Shown in pieces: positions 16,536 through 24,516 of a DNA stretch of 64,000 nucleotides. The DNA is taken from contig NZ_JACTVJ010000006.1 in the NCBI RefSeq assembly GCF_014493765.1, positions 1 to 64,000 of the forward strand, in the 5' to 3' direction. The translations under genes were made by a program, and so were the position numbers. The stretch comes from Streptomyces polyasparticus (GTDB lineage: Bacteria; Actinomycetota; Actinomycetes; Streptomycetales; Streptomycetaceae). The notes beneath the pieces were generated by a model. That model had not been told where the DNA came from. It searched no databases and saw only the letters and a program-made list of their open reading frames with translations. Each line of letters starts with the position of its first letter. Within the stretch, counting starts at the first letter, position 1.

Positions 16536-17422
16536 GCACCTTCATAGAACTGCTGCTCAACGGCGTCTCCATGGGCTCCGTGTACGCCCTGATCGCGCTG
16601 GGCTTCGTGGTCATCTTCAAGGCCACCGAGGTGGTCAACTTCGCGCACGCTTCACTGCTGTTGGCGGGCGGCTACGTCACCGCGGTGCTGCACGAGGACA
16701 TCGGCTTCTGGCCGGCGCTCATCGTCGGCATCGTGGGCGCGGGCCTGGTCGGTGCCGCGATCGAGTTCCTGGTGATGCGGCGCTACCGGGGCAAGGACCA
16801 CAGCGTCCTCGCGATCGCCACGATCGGTGTGGACATCCTGCTCGTCACCGATCTGACCCGCCGTATCGGCACCGATGTGCTCGCGGTCGGCGACCCCTGG
16901 GGCGACTCGCTCCTGGAGATCGGTCCGGTGACGATCGCGCACACCCGGATCGCCGCGTTCCTGGCGGCCGGGCTGCTCATCACCGCGTTCCTGCTCGCCT
17001 TCCGCTACACCTCCTGGGGTGTGGCGATGCGGGCCGCCGCCGAGAACGCCGAGACCGCGGCCCTCATGGGCATCCGCCTCGGCCGGGTCTCGCTCGGCGC
17101 CTGGGCCGTCGCCGGCGGGCTCGCCGCGGTGGCCGCGCTGTTCCTGACGGTGTTCCCCACACCCGGCCTCGAACGCGCCACGTCGCTCGCCGCGCTGAAG
17201 GCCTTCCCCGCCGCGATCCTCGGCGGCCTGGACTCCACCACGGGCGCCCTGGTCGGCGGACTGATCGTCGGGGTCACCGAGTCCCTCGCGACCGGCTACC
17301 AGAGCGATCTCACCTTCCTCGGACGCGGACTCGGCGAACTCGCGCCCTACCTCGTCATGGTCGCGATCCTCCTCGTCCGCCCCGCAGGCCTGTTCGGTAC
17401 GAAGGAGCTCGCCCGTGTCTGA
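16532..17422 (+). CDS. livH: branched-chain amino acid ABC transporter permease LivH-type
   Basis: A 296-residue membrane permease of the LivH family with about eight hydrophobic segments. The start MSTFIELLLNGVSMGSVYALIALGF, the ATEVVNFAHASLLLAGGY segment and the cytoplasmic loop MRAAAENAETAALMGI (the contact site for the ATPases) are diagnostic. It forms the pore with LivM. The ATG at 16532 overlaps the livG stop by four bases; the open frame upstream belongs to livG DNA. Substrate may be a branched-chain amino acid or another compound; this family also imports urea and short amides. Confidence 0.93.
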   Translation: MSTFIELLLNGVSMGSVYALIALGFVVIFKATEVVNFAHASLLLAGGYVTAVLHEDIGFWPALIVGIVGAGLVGAAIEFLVMRRYRGKDHSVLAIATIGVDILLVTDLTRRIGTDVLAVGDPWGDSLLEIGPVTIAHTRIAAFLAAGLLITAFLLAFRYTSWGVAMRAAAENAETAALMGIRLGRVSLGAWAVAGGLAAVAALFLTVFPTPGLERATSLAALKAFPAAILGGLDSTTGALVGGLIVGVTESLATGYQSDLTFLGRGLGELAPYLVMVAILLVRPAGLFGTKELARV

Positions 17423-18542
17423 CCTCCTCACCAAGCCGGCCGCGGACGCGCCGGCCGCCCGCACCCGGAAGCTGCCGGGCCCCCGGATCTACGTATGGAT
17501 CGCGGGCGCCGTGCTGCTGCTCGTGCTGCCGTTCTACCTGGAGCGGTTCTGGCTGCAGGCCGGTCTGTTCGCGATGGCCGCTGCGATCGGCGCGATCGGG
17601 CTCAACCTGCTCACCGGCGCCACCGGCCAGCTCTCCATGGGCCATGCCTTCTTCCTCGCGGTGGGCGCGTACGGATACTGCGCCTTCGCCGGGGACGGGG
17701 ACGACGGCCTCACCGGGCTCGGTCTTCCGACCGGGATCGCGATGGTCCTCGCCGTCGGGCTCGCGGGCATCGCGGGCGGCGTCTTCAGCCCCATCGCGGG
17801 CCGGCTGCGCGGCGCCTACCTCGGTATCGCCACGCTCGCGCTGATCTTCATCGGCCAGCATGTGCTGTTCAACGCGCACGATCTGACCGGCGGCTTCAAC
17901 GGCCGTGACGTACCGCCCCTCAACCTCTTCGGCCTCACCTTCGACGACAGCGAACTCATGGTCGCCGCCGTGCCGTTCGGGGCCTCGGAGAAGCTCTGGT
18001 ACCTGGGGCTCGTGCTGCTCGCCGCGGGCGGTCTGTTCGCCCGCGGGGTGCTGCGCGGCCGCCCGGGACGCGCCATGAACGCCATCCGCGACCACCAGAT
18101 CGCGGCCGGGGTGATGGGCGTGCCCGTCGCCCGCTACCGGGCCGCGGTGTTCGTGCTCTCCTCCATGTACGCGGGCCTGGCGGGCGTCCTGCTCGCCATG
18201 GTCTTCCAGCGCACCGTGCCCGAGTACTTCGGCATGGTCCTCTCGCTCGAATATCTCGCCATGATCGTGATCGGTGGCCTCGGTTCGGTCTCCGGTGCCG
18301 TCGTCGGCGCGGTCTTCGTGTCCTTGCTGCCCCAGATCCTCACCCGCTACAGCGACTCGCTGCCGCTGGTCTCCGACGTCGGTACCGGCGGAGTCAGTCC
18401 GGGTGAGGCCGCGAAGTACCTCTACGGCGCCGCCCTCGTGGCCGTCGTGCTCTTCCTGCCGGGCGGTCTCGTCCGCCTCGCCGCCCGGCGTACACAAGCA
18501 ACTCCAGGGGAACCCTCCGGCTCTGAAGGGAACGACCGATGA
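17415..18542 (+). CDS. livM: branched-chain amino acid ABC transporter permease LivM-type
   Basis: A 375-residue permease of the LivM family with about ten membrane segments. Diagnostic stretches are GLNLLTGATGQLSMGHAFF, the ATPase contact loop MNAIRDHQIAAGVMGVPVARYR, and MIVIGGLGSVSGAVVGAVF. It starts at a GTG that overlaps the end of livH by 8 bp, and its own end overlaps the start of the lipoprotein gene by 4 bp. Confidence 0.93.
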   Translation: MSDLLTKPAADAPAARTRKLPGPRIYVWIAGAVLLLVLPFYLERFWLQAGLFAMAAAIGAIGLNLLTGATGQLSMGHAFFLAVGAYGYCAFAGDGDDGLTGLGLPTGIAMVLAVGLAGIAGGVFSPIAGRLRGAYLGIATLALIFIGQHVLFNAHDLTGGFNGRDVPPLNLFGLTFDDSELMVAAVPFGASEKLWYLGLVLLAAGGLFARGVLRGRPGRAMNAIRDHQIAAGVMGVPVARYRAAVFVLSSMYAGLAGVLLAMVFQRTVPEYFGMVLSLEYLAMIVIGGLGSVSGAVVGAVFVSLLPQILTRYSDSLPLVSDVGTGGVSPGEAAKYLYGAALVAVVLFLPGGLVRLAARRTQATPGEPSGSEGNDR

Positions 18543-19807
18543 CAACAGCGCGTGCACACAGGAGGAAGGCCACGGCGGCGGCGATCGCCGCGGTCCTGGC
18601 CATCGCGGGAGCGGCAGGCTGCAGCTCCAAGGCGAAGGACAAGGACACCGGCAAGGCGGGCGCCGGCGGGGTGAAGACCGATGTGGGCGTCACCGACAAG
18701 ACCATCAAGCTCGGCGCCCTGACCGATATGACCGGTGTGTACGCCACCCTCGGCAAGAGCGTCACCCAGGCCCAGCAGCTCTACGTGAAGCAGACCAATG
18801 CCGCGGGCGGCATTTGCGGTCGCCAACTGGAACTCACGGTCCGCGACCACGGATACGACCCGCAGAAGGCCGTCGCGGGCTACACGGAGCTGGAGCCGGA
18901 GGTGCTCGGCTTCGCCCAGTTCATCGGCTCGCCGTTCGTCGCCTCCGTCAAGCAGCGCATCGACGCGGACAAGCCCCTGGTGCTCCCGCAGGCCTGGTCG
19001 GCCTCGCTGCTCGGCTCCGATTACGTGCGGGTCCTCGGCTCCACGTACGACATCGAGACGATCAACGCGATCGACTTCCTGATGAAGGAGAAGGGGCTCA
19101 AGAAGGGCGACAAGCTCGGTCATGTCTACTTCGAGGGCGACTACGGCGAGAACGCGCTGTCCGGCTCGAAGTACATGGCGGAGCAGAACGACCTGACCAT
19201 CGTCGAGCAGAAGATCAAGCCGACCGACAACGACATGACCGCGCAGGTCGCCGCGCTCAAGAAGTCCGGCGTCAAGGCGATCGTGATCAGCGCGGGCCCG
19301 CGCCAGGCGGCCTCGCTCGTCGGTGTCGCGGCGGCCGGCGGCCTCAAGGTGCCGATCATCGGCAACAACTCCGCGTACGCCCCGCAGCTGCTCGCCACCC
19401 AGGCGGCGCCCGCGCTGGAGGCGATGTACTACGTGGCCACGCCGGCCCTGCCCATCGGCGACGACGCCGAGGGCCCGAGCAAGCTGGCCGCGGACTACAC
19501 GGCCGCCTACCCGAAGGACGCCCTCGACAACGGCGTCGTGGCGGGCTGGACCGCCGCCAAGACCATGGGCGAGGCGCTCACCCGGGCCTGCGAGAAGAAG
19601 GACCTCACGCGCGACGGCGTGGACAAGGCCCTGCTGAGCATCAAGGACTGGAACGCGGGCTTCGGCGTCCACGACTTCACGGACCCGAACGCGCCCTCGT
19701 CCCTGGAGAGCGTGATCATCAAGCCCGACAAGGCCGCGAAGGGCGGCTCGTCGGTGGTCCGCGAGCCGGAGGTCTCGGAGGCGGCGCAGAGCTTCAAGCG
19801 CTCCTGA
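18539..19807 (+). CDS. branched-chain amino acid-type ABC transporter substrate-binding lipoprotein
   Basis: A 422-residue extracytoplasmic binding protein of the LivJ/LivK type I fold. The N terminus is a lipoprotein signal: basic MTTARAHRRK, hydrophobic core and lipobox AGAAGC with Cys28 as the lipidated residue. The mature protein starts with a charged linker and then the family sequence VTDKTIKLGALTDMTGVYA. It delivers ligand to LivHM. It is the last gene of the operon, overlapping livM by four bases, and is followed by a strong terminator. In many liv operons this gene comes first; here it is last. Confidence 0.92.
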   Translation: MTTARAHRRKATAAAIAAVLAIAGAAGCSSKAKDKDTGKAGAGGVKTDVGVTDKTIKLGALTDMTGVYATLGKSVTQAQQLYVKQTNAAGGICGRQLELTVRDHGYDPQKAVAGYTELEPEVLGFAQFIGSPFVASVKQRIDADKPLVLPQAWSASLLGSDYVRVLGSTYDIETINAIDFLMKEKGLKKGDKLGHVYFEGDYGENALSGSKYMAEQNDLTIVEQKIKPTDNDMTAQVAALKKSGVKAIVISAGPRQAASLVGVAAAGGLKVPIIGNNSAYAPQLLATQAAPALEAMYYVATPALPIGDDAEGPSKLAADYTAAYPKDALDNGVVAGWTAAKTMGEALTRACEKKDLTRDGVDKALLSIKDWNAGFGVHDFTDPNAPSSLESVIIKPDKAAKGGSSVVREPEVSEAAQSFKRS

Positions 19808-19827
19808 CCGAGGCGGCAGCACGCAGG

Positions 19828-19858
19828 CGGGGCCCGAACCGTTCCGGTTCGGGCCCCG
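19828..19858 (+). terminator. terminator of the liv operon
   Basis: A perfect 13-bp stem (19828-19840 with 19846-19858) with loop GTTCC starts 21 bases after the stop of the binding-protein gene. Confidence 0.88.
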
Positions 19859-20100
19859 TCCCGCTATGCGGCCGTGAGCCGGGCCGCGAAGGGCGCGGAA
19901 GGCCCGCTCCGAGGTCCTGAACGAGGATCTGCCGGACGATCCGGCCGAGTGCCCGGCCCTGGGCCGTCAGCCGCCTCGCGGACGCTCAGCTGGGCGACGA
20001 GGCGCTCTCCCGGGCCAGTCCCGCTTCGCCGCGCCCACGGATACGCAGCCCTGACGCCCGCCCAGCCCACCGGACCCAGCCCAACAGGCCCAGCCCAACG
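19859..20100. other. gene-free stretch between two terminators
   Basis: Open frames exist on both strands but lack ribosome sites, plausible codon bias or recognisable domains. I see nothing functional between the liv terminator and the pssA terminator. Confidence 0.6.
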
Positions 20101-20136
20101 CGAAGGGGCCCCACCGAAAACGGTGGGGCCCCTTCG
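20101..20136 (-). terminator. terminator downstream of pssA
   Basis: A perfect 16-bp stem (20101-20116 with 20121-20136) with an AAAA loop (plus-strand reading) lies 15 bp past the end of the minus-strand pssA gene. Being symmetrical it can also stop plus-strand read-through. Confidence 0.88.
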
Positions 20137-20151
20137 TCACGTACGAACAAG

Positions 20152-21003
20152 CTAGGGCAGCTGCGCCGCCCGCGCCTCACGCCGGTTGTCCCGGAAGTTG
20201 TTCACCCGACGAGCCGTGGCGAACAGCGGAATCACCGCACCGAGCACGAGCTGCAGCGCACAGCCCGTCTGCAGCAGCAGCTGTCCGCCGGGAGCGTCGA
20301 ACGCCCACGCCGCCAGCAGACCCATGCTGAGCACGATCCACGACAGCATCGCGACGGCCAGGCGGCCGCGCGGCTTCGGGTACTCGACCCGCGAGACCAT
20401 CAGCCAGGCCGTACCGGCCACCGCGAGCAGCGTCGCGATGAACGGCAGCTCGAGCAGCACGATCGACACCACGGTCAGCGCGCCGAACGGTGAGGGCATG
20501 CCCTGGAAGGTGCCGTCCTTCACCGTCACGCAGCTGAACCGCGCAAGCCGCAGCACCACCGCCAGCAGCACCACGATCGCCCCGACCGCGGCCACCTTCT
20601 GGTGGGCGCCGTCCGTCACCATGCCGTACACGAGCACGAAGTACGCCGGCGCGAGGCCGAAGCTGATCAGGTCCGAGAGGTTGTCCAGCTCGGCGCCCAT
20701 CGGCGAGGAACGCAGCTTGCGCGCGACCAGGCCGTCGAACAGGTCGAAGACGGCCGCGCACAGCATCAGGATCACGGCCGTGGCCGCGCTGTGCCGCGCC
20801 ATGCCGACTTCCTCGCTGCCCGTGAAGTGCGGGATGAGGATGCCGGTGGTGGTGAAGTACACCGCCATGAAGCCACACGTGGCGTTACCGAGCGTGAGGG
20901 TGTCCGCTATTGAGAGGCGGAGCGACAGAGGCATTTCCTCCTCGTCGTCCTCCTCGGCCTCGGGAACCCAGCCGGCCTGTGTATCAGGATCAACCACGGT
21001 CAA
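20152..21003 (-). CDS. pssA: CDP-diacylglycerol--serine O-phosphatidyltransferase
   Basis: A 283-residue membrane enzyme that makes phosphatidylserine from CDP-diacylglycerol and serine. The CDP-alcohol phosphatidyltransferase motif D-G-x2-A-R-x8-G-x3-D-x3-D is complete (FDGLVARKL then MGAELDNLSD, about residues 89-109), and several membrane helices follow. The N terminus is a charged DDEEEM tail. The start may be the TTG at 21003 or the GTG at 20997; both overlap the psd stop, so synthesis is coupled. Paired with psd it forms the route to phosphatidylethanolamine, a major Streptomyces lipid. Confidence 0.92.
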   Translation of the reverse strand: MTVVDPDTQAGWVPEAEEDDEEEMPLSLRLSIADTLTLGNATCGFMAVYFTTTGILIPHFTGSEEVGMARHSAATAVILMLCAAVFDLFDGLVARKLRSSPMGAELDNLSDLISFGLAPAYFVLVYGMVTDGAHQKVAAVGAIVVLLAVVLRLARFSCVTVKDGTFQGMPSPFGALTVVSIVLLELPFIATLLAVAGTAWLMVSRVEYPKPRGRLAVAMLSWIVLSMGLLAAWAFDAPGGQLLLQTGCALQLVLGAVIPLFATARRVNNFRDNRREARAAQLP

Positions 21004-21646
21004 TGCGAGTCACCCCAGCCACGGTCTTCTGCCCCACTTCCACATCCACCTCGATGCCCTCGGGCAGGTAGATGTCGACACGCGAACCGAAGCGGATCAG
21101 GCCGATGCGCTCGCCCTGCTCGACCTTGGTGCCCTGCGGCACGTACGGCACGATGCGACGCGCGACCGCTCCCGCGATCTGGACCATCTCGATGTCGCCG
21201 AGCTCGGTGTCGAAGTGCCAGACAACGCGCTCGTTGTTCTCGCTCTCCTTGTTGAACGCCGGGACGAAACCGCCGGGGATGTGCTCGACCGACGTCACCG
21301 TGCCCGCGAGGGGCGCGCGGTTGACGTGCACGTTCAGCGGGCTCATGAAGATCGCGACGCGGGTGCGTCCGTCCTTCCACGGCATGATGCTCTGCACCAC
21401 ACCGTCGGCCGGGGAGATGACCCGGCCCTGAGCGATCTCGCGCTCGGGGTCGCGGAAGAACCACAGCATGCCCGCCGCCAGGGCGGTGGCGGGTACAGCG
21501 ACGGCCTTCGCGGCGCCGGAGCGGCGCGAGCGGACGAGGCTGAGAGCTGCGGTGGCGACGGTCGGCAGAAGCCACGGCGACGCTCCGCGAGCAAGGCGTA
21601 CGCCGAGGCGGCTGTCGCTTGGTGCAGAGTTCTGGCTGTGGGGCAT
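20990..21646 (-). CDS. psd: phosphatidylserine decarboxylase proenzyme
   Basis: A 218-residue proenzyme of the short (PSD-A-like) type that converts phosphatidylserine to phosphatidylethanolamine. It has an N-terminal hydrophobic anchor, the FRDPER segment, SPADGVVQSI, MSPLNVHVNRAP, and the self-cleavage site RFGSRVDIYLP near the C terminus; cleavage between Gly187 and Ser188 would create the pyruvoyl group. The ATG at 21646 has a GAAGG ribosome site; the longer frame upstream is intergenic. It overlaps pssA by 14 bp. Confidence 0.93.
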   Translation of the reverse strand: MPHSQNSAPSDSRLGVRLARGASPWLLPTVATAALSLVRSRRSGAAKAVAVPATALAAGMLWFFRDPEREIAQGRVISPADGVVQSIMPWKDGRTRVAIFMSPLNVHVNRAPLAGTVTSVEHIPGGFVPAFNKESENNERVVWHFDTELGDIEMVQIAGAVARRIVPYVPQGTKVEQGERIGLIRFGSRVDIYLPEGIEVDVEVGQKTVAGVTRIDRG

Positions 21647-21704
21647 GGATGACCTTCGTAGCGGATGATGCCGCGCGGTGACGGGGGACGGCGGCTTTCC
21701 CGGG

Positions 21705-21735
21705 ATGGTAGCGGTTGCGCACCGCAACTGGGCAA
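21705..21735 (-). promoter_or_regulatory. candidate psd-pssA promoter
   Basis: On the minus strand TTGCCC (21735-21730), a 19-nt spacer and TACCAT (21710-21705) resemble a -35/-10 pair. The spacer contains the perfect inverted repeat GTTGCG-CAC-CGCAAC (21714-21728 on plus). The predicted transcript starts about 50 nt before the psd ATG. The long spacer makes the call tentative. Confidence 0.4.
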
Positions 21736-21815
21736 GCCAGGAAGCCGAGTCGGAGGCCGAAGAGCGCTCACAGGGTGTGATCTTCGCCCTTGACCAATCA
21801 CCCCAAACGGGACGT

Positions 21816-23021
21816 TCAGCCCTGAACTCGATATTCCTCGAGCAGCCTTCGACCAATGATCATTTTCTGGATCTCGGCGGTACCTTCACCGATCAGCAGC
21901 ATGGGGGCTTCGCGGTAGAGACGCTCGATCTCGTACTCCTTGGAGAAGCCGTATCCGCCATGGATGCGGAACGCGTCCTCCACGACTTCTTTGCAGTACT
22001 CGGAGGCGAGGTACTTCGCCATCCCTGCTTCGAGGTCGTTTCGCTCCCCAGTGTCCTTTTTGCGCGCTGCATTCACCATCATCGCATGCGCCGCTTCCAC
22101 CTTGGTGGCCATCTCGGCCAGCTTGAACTGAATCGCCTGGTGGTGGGCGATCGGCTTACCGAAAGTGTGACGCTGCTGGGCGTAGGAGACGCCGAGTTCG
22201 AATGCACGTTGTGCGACGCCACAGCCACGCGCAGCGACATTCACACGGCCGACCTCGACACCGTCCATCATTTGGTAAAAACCTCGGCCCGTCTCACCAC
22301 CCAGGACGCGATTGGCCGGAATTCGCAGGCCGTCCATGATGAGTTCGGTGGTGTCGACCCCCTTGTAACCCATCTTGTCGATCTTTCCCGGAATGGTCAG
22401 GCCCGGGCGGACCTCGCCGAATCCCGGTTCCTTCTCGATCAAGAAGGTCGTCATCGACTTGTGGGCCGGGGTGCCCTCGGGGTGTCCTTCGTCACTTCGT
22501 ACGAGAACGGCGACCAAAGTTGACGTTCCGCCGTTGGTCAGCCACATCTTCTGGCCGTTCAGGACGTACTCGTCGCCGTCCTTGACCGCCTTCGATGTGA
22601 TCGCCGACACATCGGAGCCCAGACCGGGTTCGGACATCGAGAACGCGCCGCGGACCTCGCCGGCGGCCATGCGCGGCAGGAAGTAGTCCTTCTGCTCCTG
22701 CGTGCCGTGCTGCTTGAGCATGTACGCCACGATGAAGTGCGTGTTGATGATCCCGGACACGGACATCCAGCCGCGCGCGATCTCCTCCACGCAGAGCGCG
22801 TACGTGAGCAGCGACTCGCCCAGACCCCCGTACTCCTCGGGGATCATCAGCCCGAAGAGCCCCAACTCCTTGAGCCCGTCGACGATGTCCTGCGGGTACT
22901 CGTCGCGGTGCTCGAGCCCGGTGGCGACCGGAATGATCTCTTTGTCCACGAAGTCCCGTACGGTGGACAGGATTTCCTGCTGGATGTCCGTCAGGCCGGC
23001 GGTCTGGGCGAGTCGTGCCAT
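21816..23021 (-). CDS. acyl-CoA dehydrogenase, probable (2S)-methylsuccinyl-CoA dehydrogenase
   Basis: A 401-residue FAD-dependent acyl-CoA dehydrogenase. The fold is complete, with GLMIPEEYGGLG early, a central MWLTNGGTSTLVA stretch, RIHGGYGFSKEYEIERLYRE and, near the end, IGEGTAEIQ with the catalytic glutamate region. Position in the ethylmalonyl-CoA operon suggests oxidation of (2S)-methylsuccinyl-CoA to mesaconyl-CoA; that enzyme in Rhodobacter is longer, so the substrate is inferred from context only. It lies 22 bp after the MaoC gene and is the last gene of the pathway run. Confidence 0.88.
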   Translation of the reverse strand: MARLAQTAGLTDIQQEILSTVRDFVDKEIIPVATGLEHRDEYPQDIVDGLKELGLFGLMIPEEYGGLGESLLTYALCVEEIARGWMSVSGIINTHFIVAYMLKQHGTQEQKDYFLPRMAAGEVRGAFSMSEPGLGSDVSAITSKAVKDGDEYVLNGQKMWLTNGGTSTLVAVLVRSDEGHPEGTPAHKSMTTFLIEKEPGFGEVRPGLTIPGKIDKMGYKGVDTTELIMDGLRIPANRVLGGETGRGFYQMMDGVEVGRVNVAARGCGVAQRAFELGVSYAQQRHTFGKPIAHHQAIQFKLAEMATKVEAAHAMMVNAARKKDTGERNDLEAGMAKYLASEYCKEVVEDAFRIHGGYGFSKEYEIERLYREAPMLLIGEGTAEIQKMIIGRRLLEEYRVQG

Positions 23022-23043
23022 GTCTCAGCGCTCCTGCACGTAG

Positions 23044-23547
23044 TCAGTTGGAAGGGGTCGGGCGGCCGGGCTGTTCGCCGCCGCGCTCCTTGATGTACGT
23101 CTCGGTGGGGACCATGACCTTGCGGCGGAAGACGCAGACGAGCGTGCCGTCCTGCTTGTAGCCCTTGGTCTCGACGTAGACGATCCCGCGGTCGTTCTTC
23201 GACTTCGAGGGCGTCTTGTCCAGGACGGTCGTCTCGCCGTAGATCGTGTCGCCGTGGAAGGTCGGCGCCACGTGCTTGAGCGACTCGACCTCCAGGTTGG
23301 CGATCGCCTTGCCGGAGACATCCGGCACGGACATGCCGAGCAGCAGCGAGTAGATGTAGTTGCCGACGACGACGTTCTTGCCGAAGTCCGTCGTCTGCTC
23401 CGCATAGTTCGCGTCCATGTGGAGCGGGTGGTGGTTCATGGTGAGCAGGCAGAAGAGGTGGTCGTCGTACTCGGTGACCGTCTTGCCGGGCCAGTGCTTG
23501 TAGACGGCGCCGATCTCGAACTCTTCGTAGGTGCGGCCGAACTGCAT
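23044..23547 (-). CDS. MaoC-type hydratase, probable mesaconyl-CoA hydratase
   Basis: A 167-residue single hot-dog protein. The hydratase-2/MaoC elements are visible: HHPLHMDANYAEQTTDFG (about 39-56) with the Asp/His-type active-site region, VVGNYIYSLLLGMS and a VLDKTPSKSKNDRG segment. In this operon it should hydrate mesaconyl-CoA to beta-methylmalyl-CoA. The Rhodobacter enzyme is about twice as long with two hot-dog units, so this one probably works as a dimer of single units. It sits 6 bp after the lyase gene and 22 bp before the dehydrogenase. Confidence 0.88.
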   Translation of the reverse strand: MQFGRTYEEFEIGAVYKHWPGKTVTEYDDHLFCLLTMNHHPLHMDANYAEQTTDFGKNVVVGNYIYSLLLGMSVPDVSGKAIANLEVESLKHVAPTFHGDTIYGETTVLDKTPSKSKNDRGIVYVETKGYKQDGTLVCVFRRKVMVPTETYIKERGGEQPGRPTPSN

Positions 23548-23553
23548 GGTGTC

Positions 23554-24516
23554 TTACGCCTCCGGGGCCTCGAACTTCGACGTGCGCCGCATACCCGCCG
23601 CACGCCCCTTCCCGGAGATGACGAGCGCCATCTTCCGGCTCGCCTCGTCGATCATCTCGTCGCCGAGCATCGCCGAGCCCTTCTTGCCGCCTGCCTCGGA
23701 CGTGTAGTACTCGTACGCGTCCAGGATGAGCTCGGCGTGGTCGAAGTCCTCCTGCGAGGGCGAGAAGATCTCGTTCGACGCCTCGACCTGGCCGGGGTGA
23801 AGCACCCACTTGCCGTCGAAGCCGAGCGCGGCGGCGCGCTGGGCGACCTCGCGGTAGCCCTCGACGTTGCGGATCTGCAGGTAGGGGCCGTCGATCGCCT
23901 GGAGGTCGTTGGCGCGGGCCGCCATCAGGATCTTCATCAGGATGTAGTGGTAGGCGTCCGCCGGGTAGCCGGGCGGCTGCTCGCCCACGACCAGGGACTT
24001 CATGTTGATGGACGCCATGAAGTCGGCCGGGCCGAAGATGATCGTCTCGATACGGGGGGAGGCCTCGGCGATCGCGTTGACGTTGTTCAGACCGCGCGCG
24101 TTCTCGATCTGCGCCTCGATGCCGATCTTGCCGACCTCGAAGCCCATCGTCTTCTCGATCTGCGTGAGCAGCAGGTCGAGCGAGACGATCTGCTCGGCCG
24201 TCTGCACCTTCGGCAGCATGATGCAGTCGAGGTTCTGGCCCGCGCCCTCGACCACGGTCACGACATCGCGGTACGTCCACTCGGTGGTCCAGTCGTTGAC
24301 CCGCACCACGCGCGTCTTGCCGGTCCAGTCGCCCTCGTTGAGGAACTTCACGATGGTGTGGCGCGCCTCGGGCTTGGCGAGCGGGGCGCAGGCGTCCTCC
24401 AGGTCGAGGAAGACCTGGTCTGCGGGGAGGCCCTGGGCCTTCTCCAGGAAGCGGGGGTTGGACCCCGGCACCGCGAGGCAGGAGCGACGCGGACGGAGAC
24501 GGTTCACCTGGGTCAT
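23554..24516 (-). CDS. CitE-like L-malyl-CoA/beta-methylmalyl-CoA lyase
   Basis: A 320-residue HpcH/HpaI aldolase/citrate-lyase-beta family protein. It begins RPRRSCLAVPGSNPRFLEKA, with DQVFLDLEDACAP (metal site), IEAQIENARGL, IIFGPADFMAS and the C-terminal WVLHPGQVEASNEIF. In the ethylmalonyl-CoA pathway it splits beta-methylmalyl-CoA into glyoxylate and propionyl-CoA. Its ATG overlaps the mutase stop (ATGA), and the MaoC gene follows after 6 bp. Confidence 0.92.
   Translation of the reverse strand: MTQVNRLRPRRSCLAVPGSNPRFLEKAQGLPADQVFLDLEDACAPLAKPEARHTIVKFLNEGDWTGKTRVVRVNDWTTEWTYRDVVTVVEGAGQNLDCIMLPKVQTAEQIVSLDLLLTQIEKTMGFEVGKIGIEAQIENARGLNNVNAIAEASPRIETIIFGPADFMASINMKSLVVGEQPPGYPADAYHYILMKILMAARANDLQAIDGPYLQIRNVEGYREVAQRAAALGFDGKWVLHPGQVEASNEIFSPSQEDFDHAELILDAYEYYTSEAGGKKGSAMLGDEMIDEASRKMALVISGKGRAAGMRRTSKFEAPEA

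Noticed and set aside
19874-20155. Small open frames between the liv and pssA terminators
   Set aside because: No ribosome site, no domain, Pro/Arg/Gly-rich translation, and they run into the pssA terminator.
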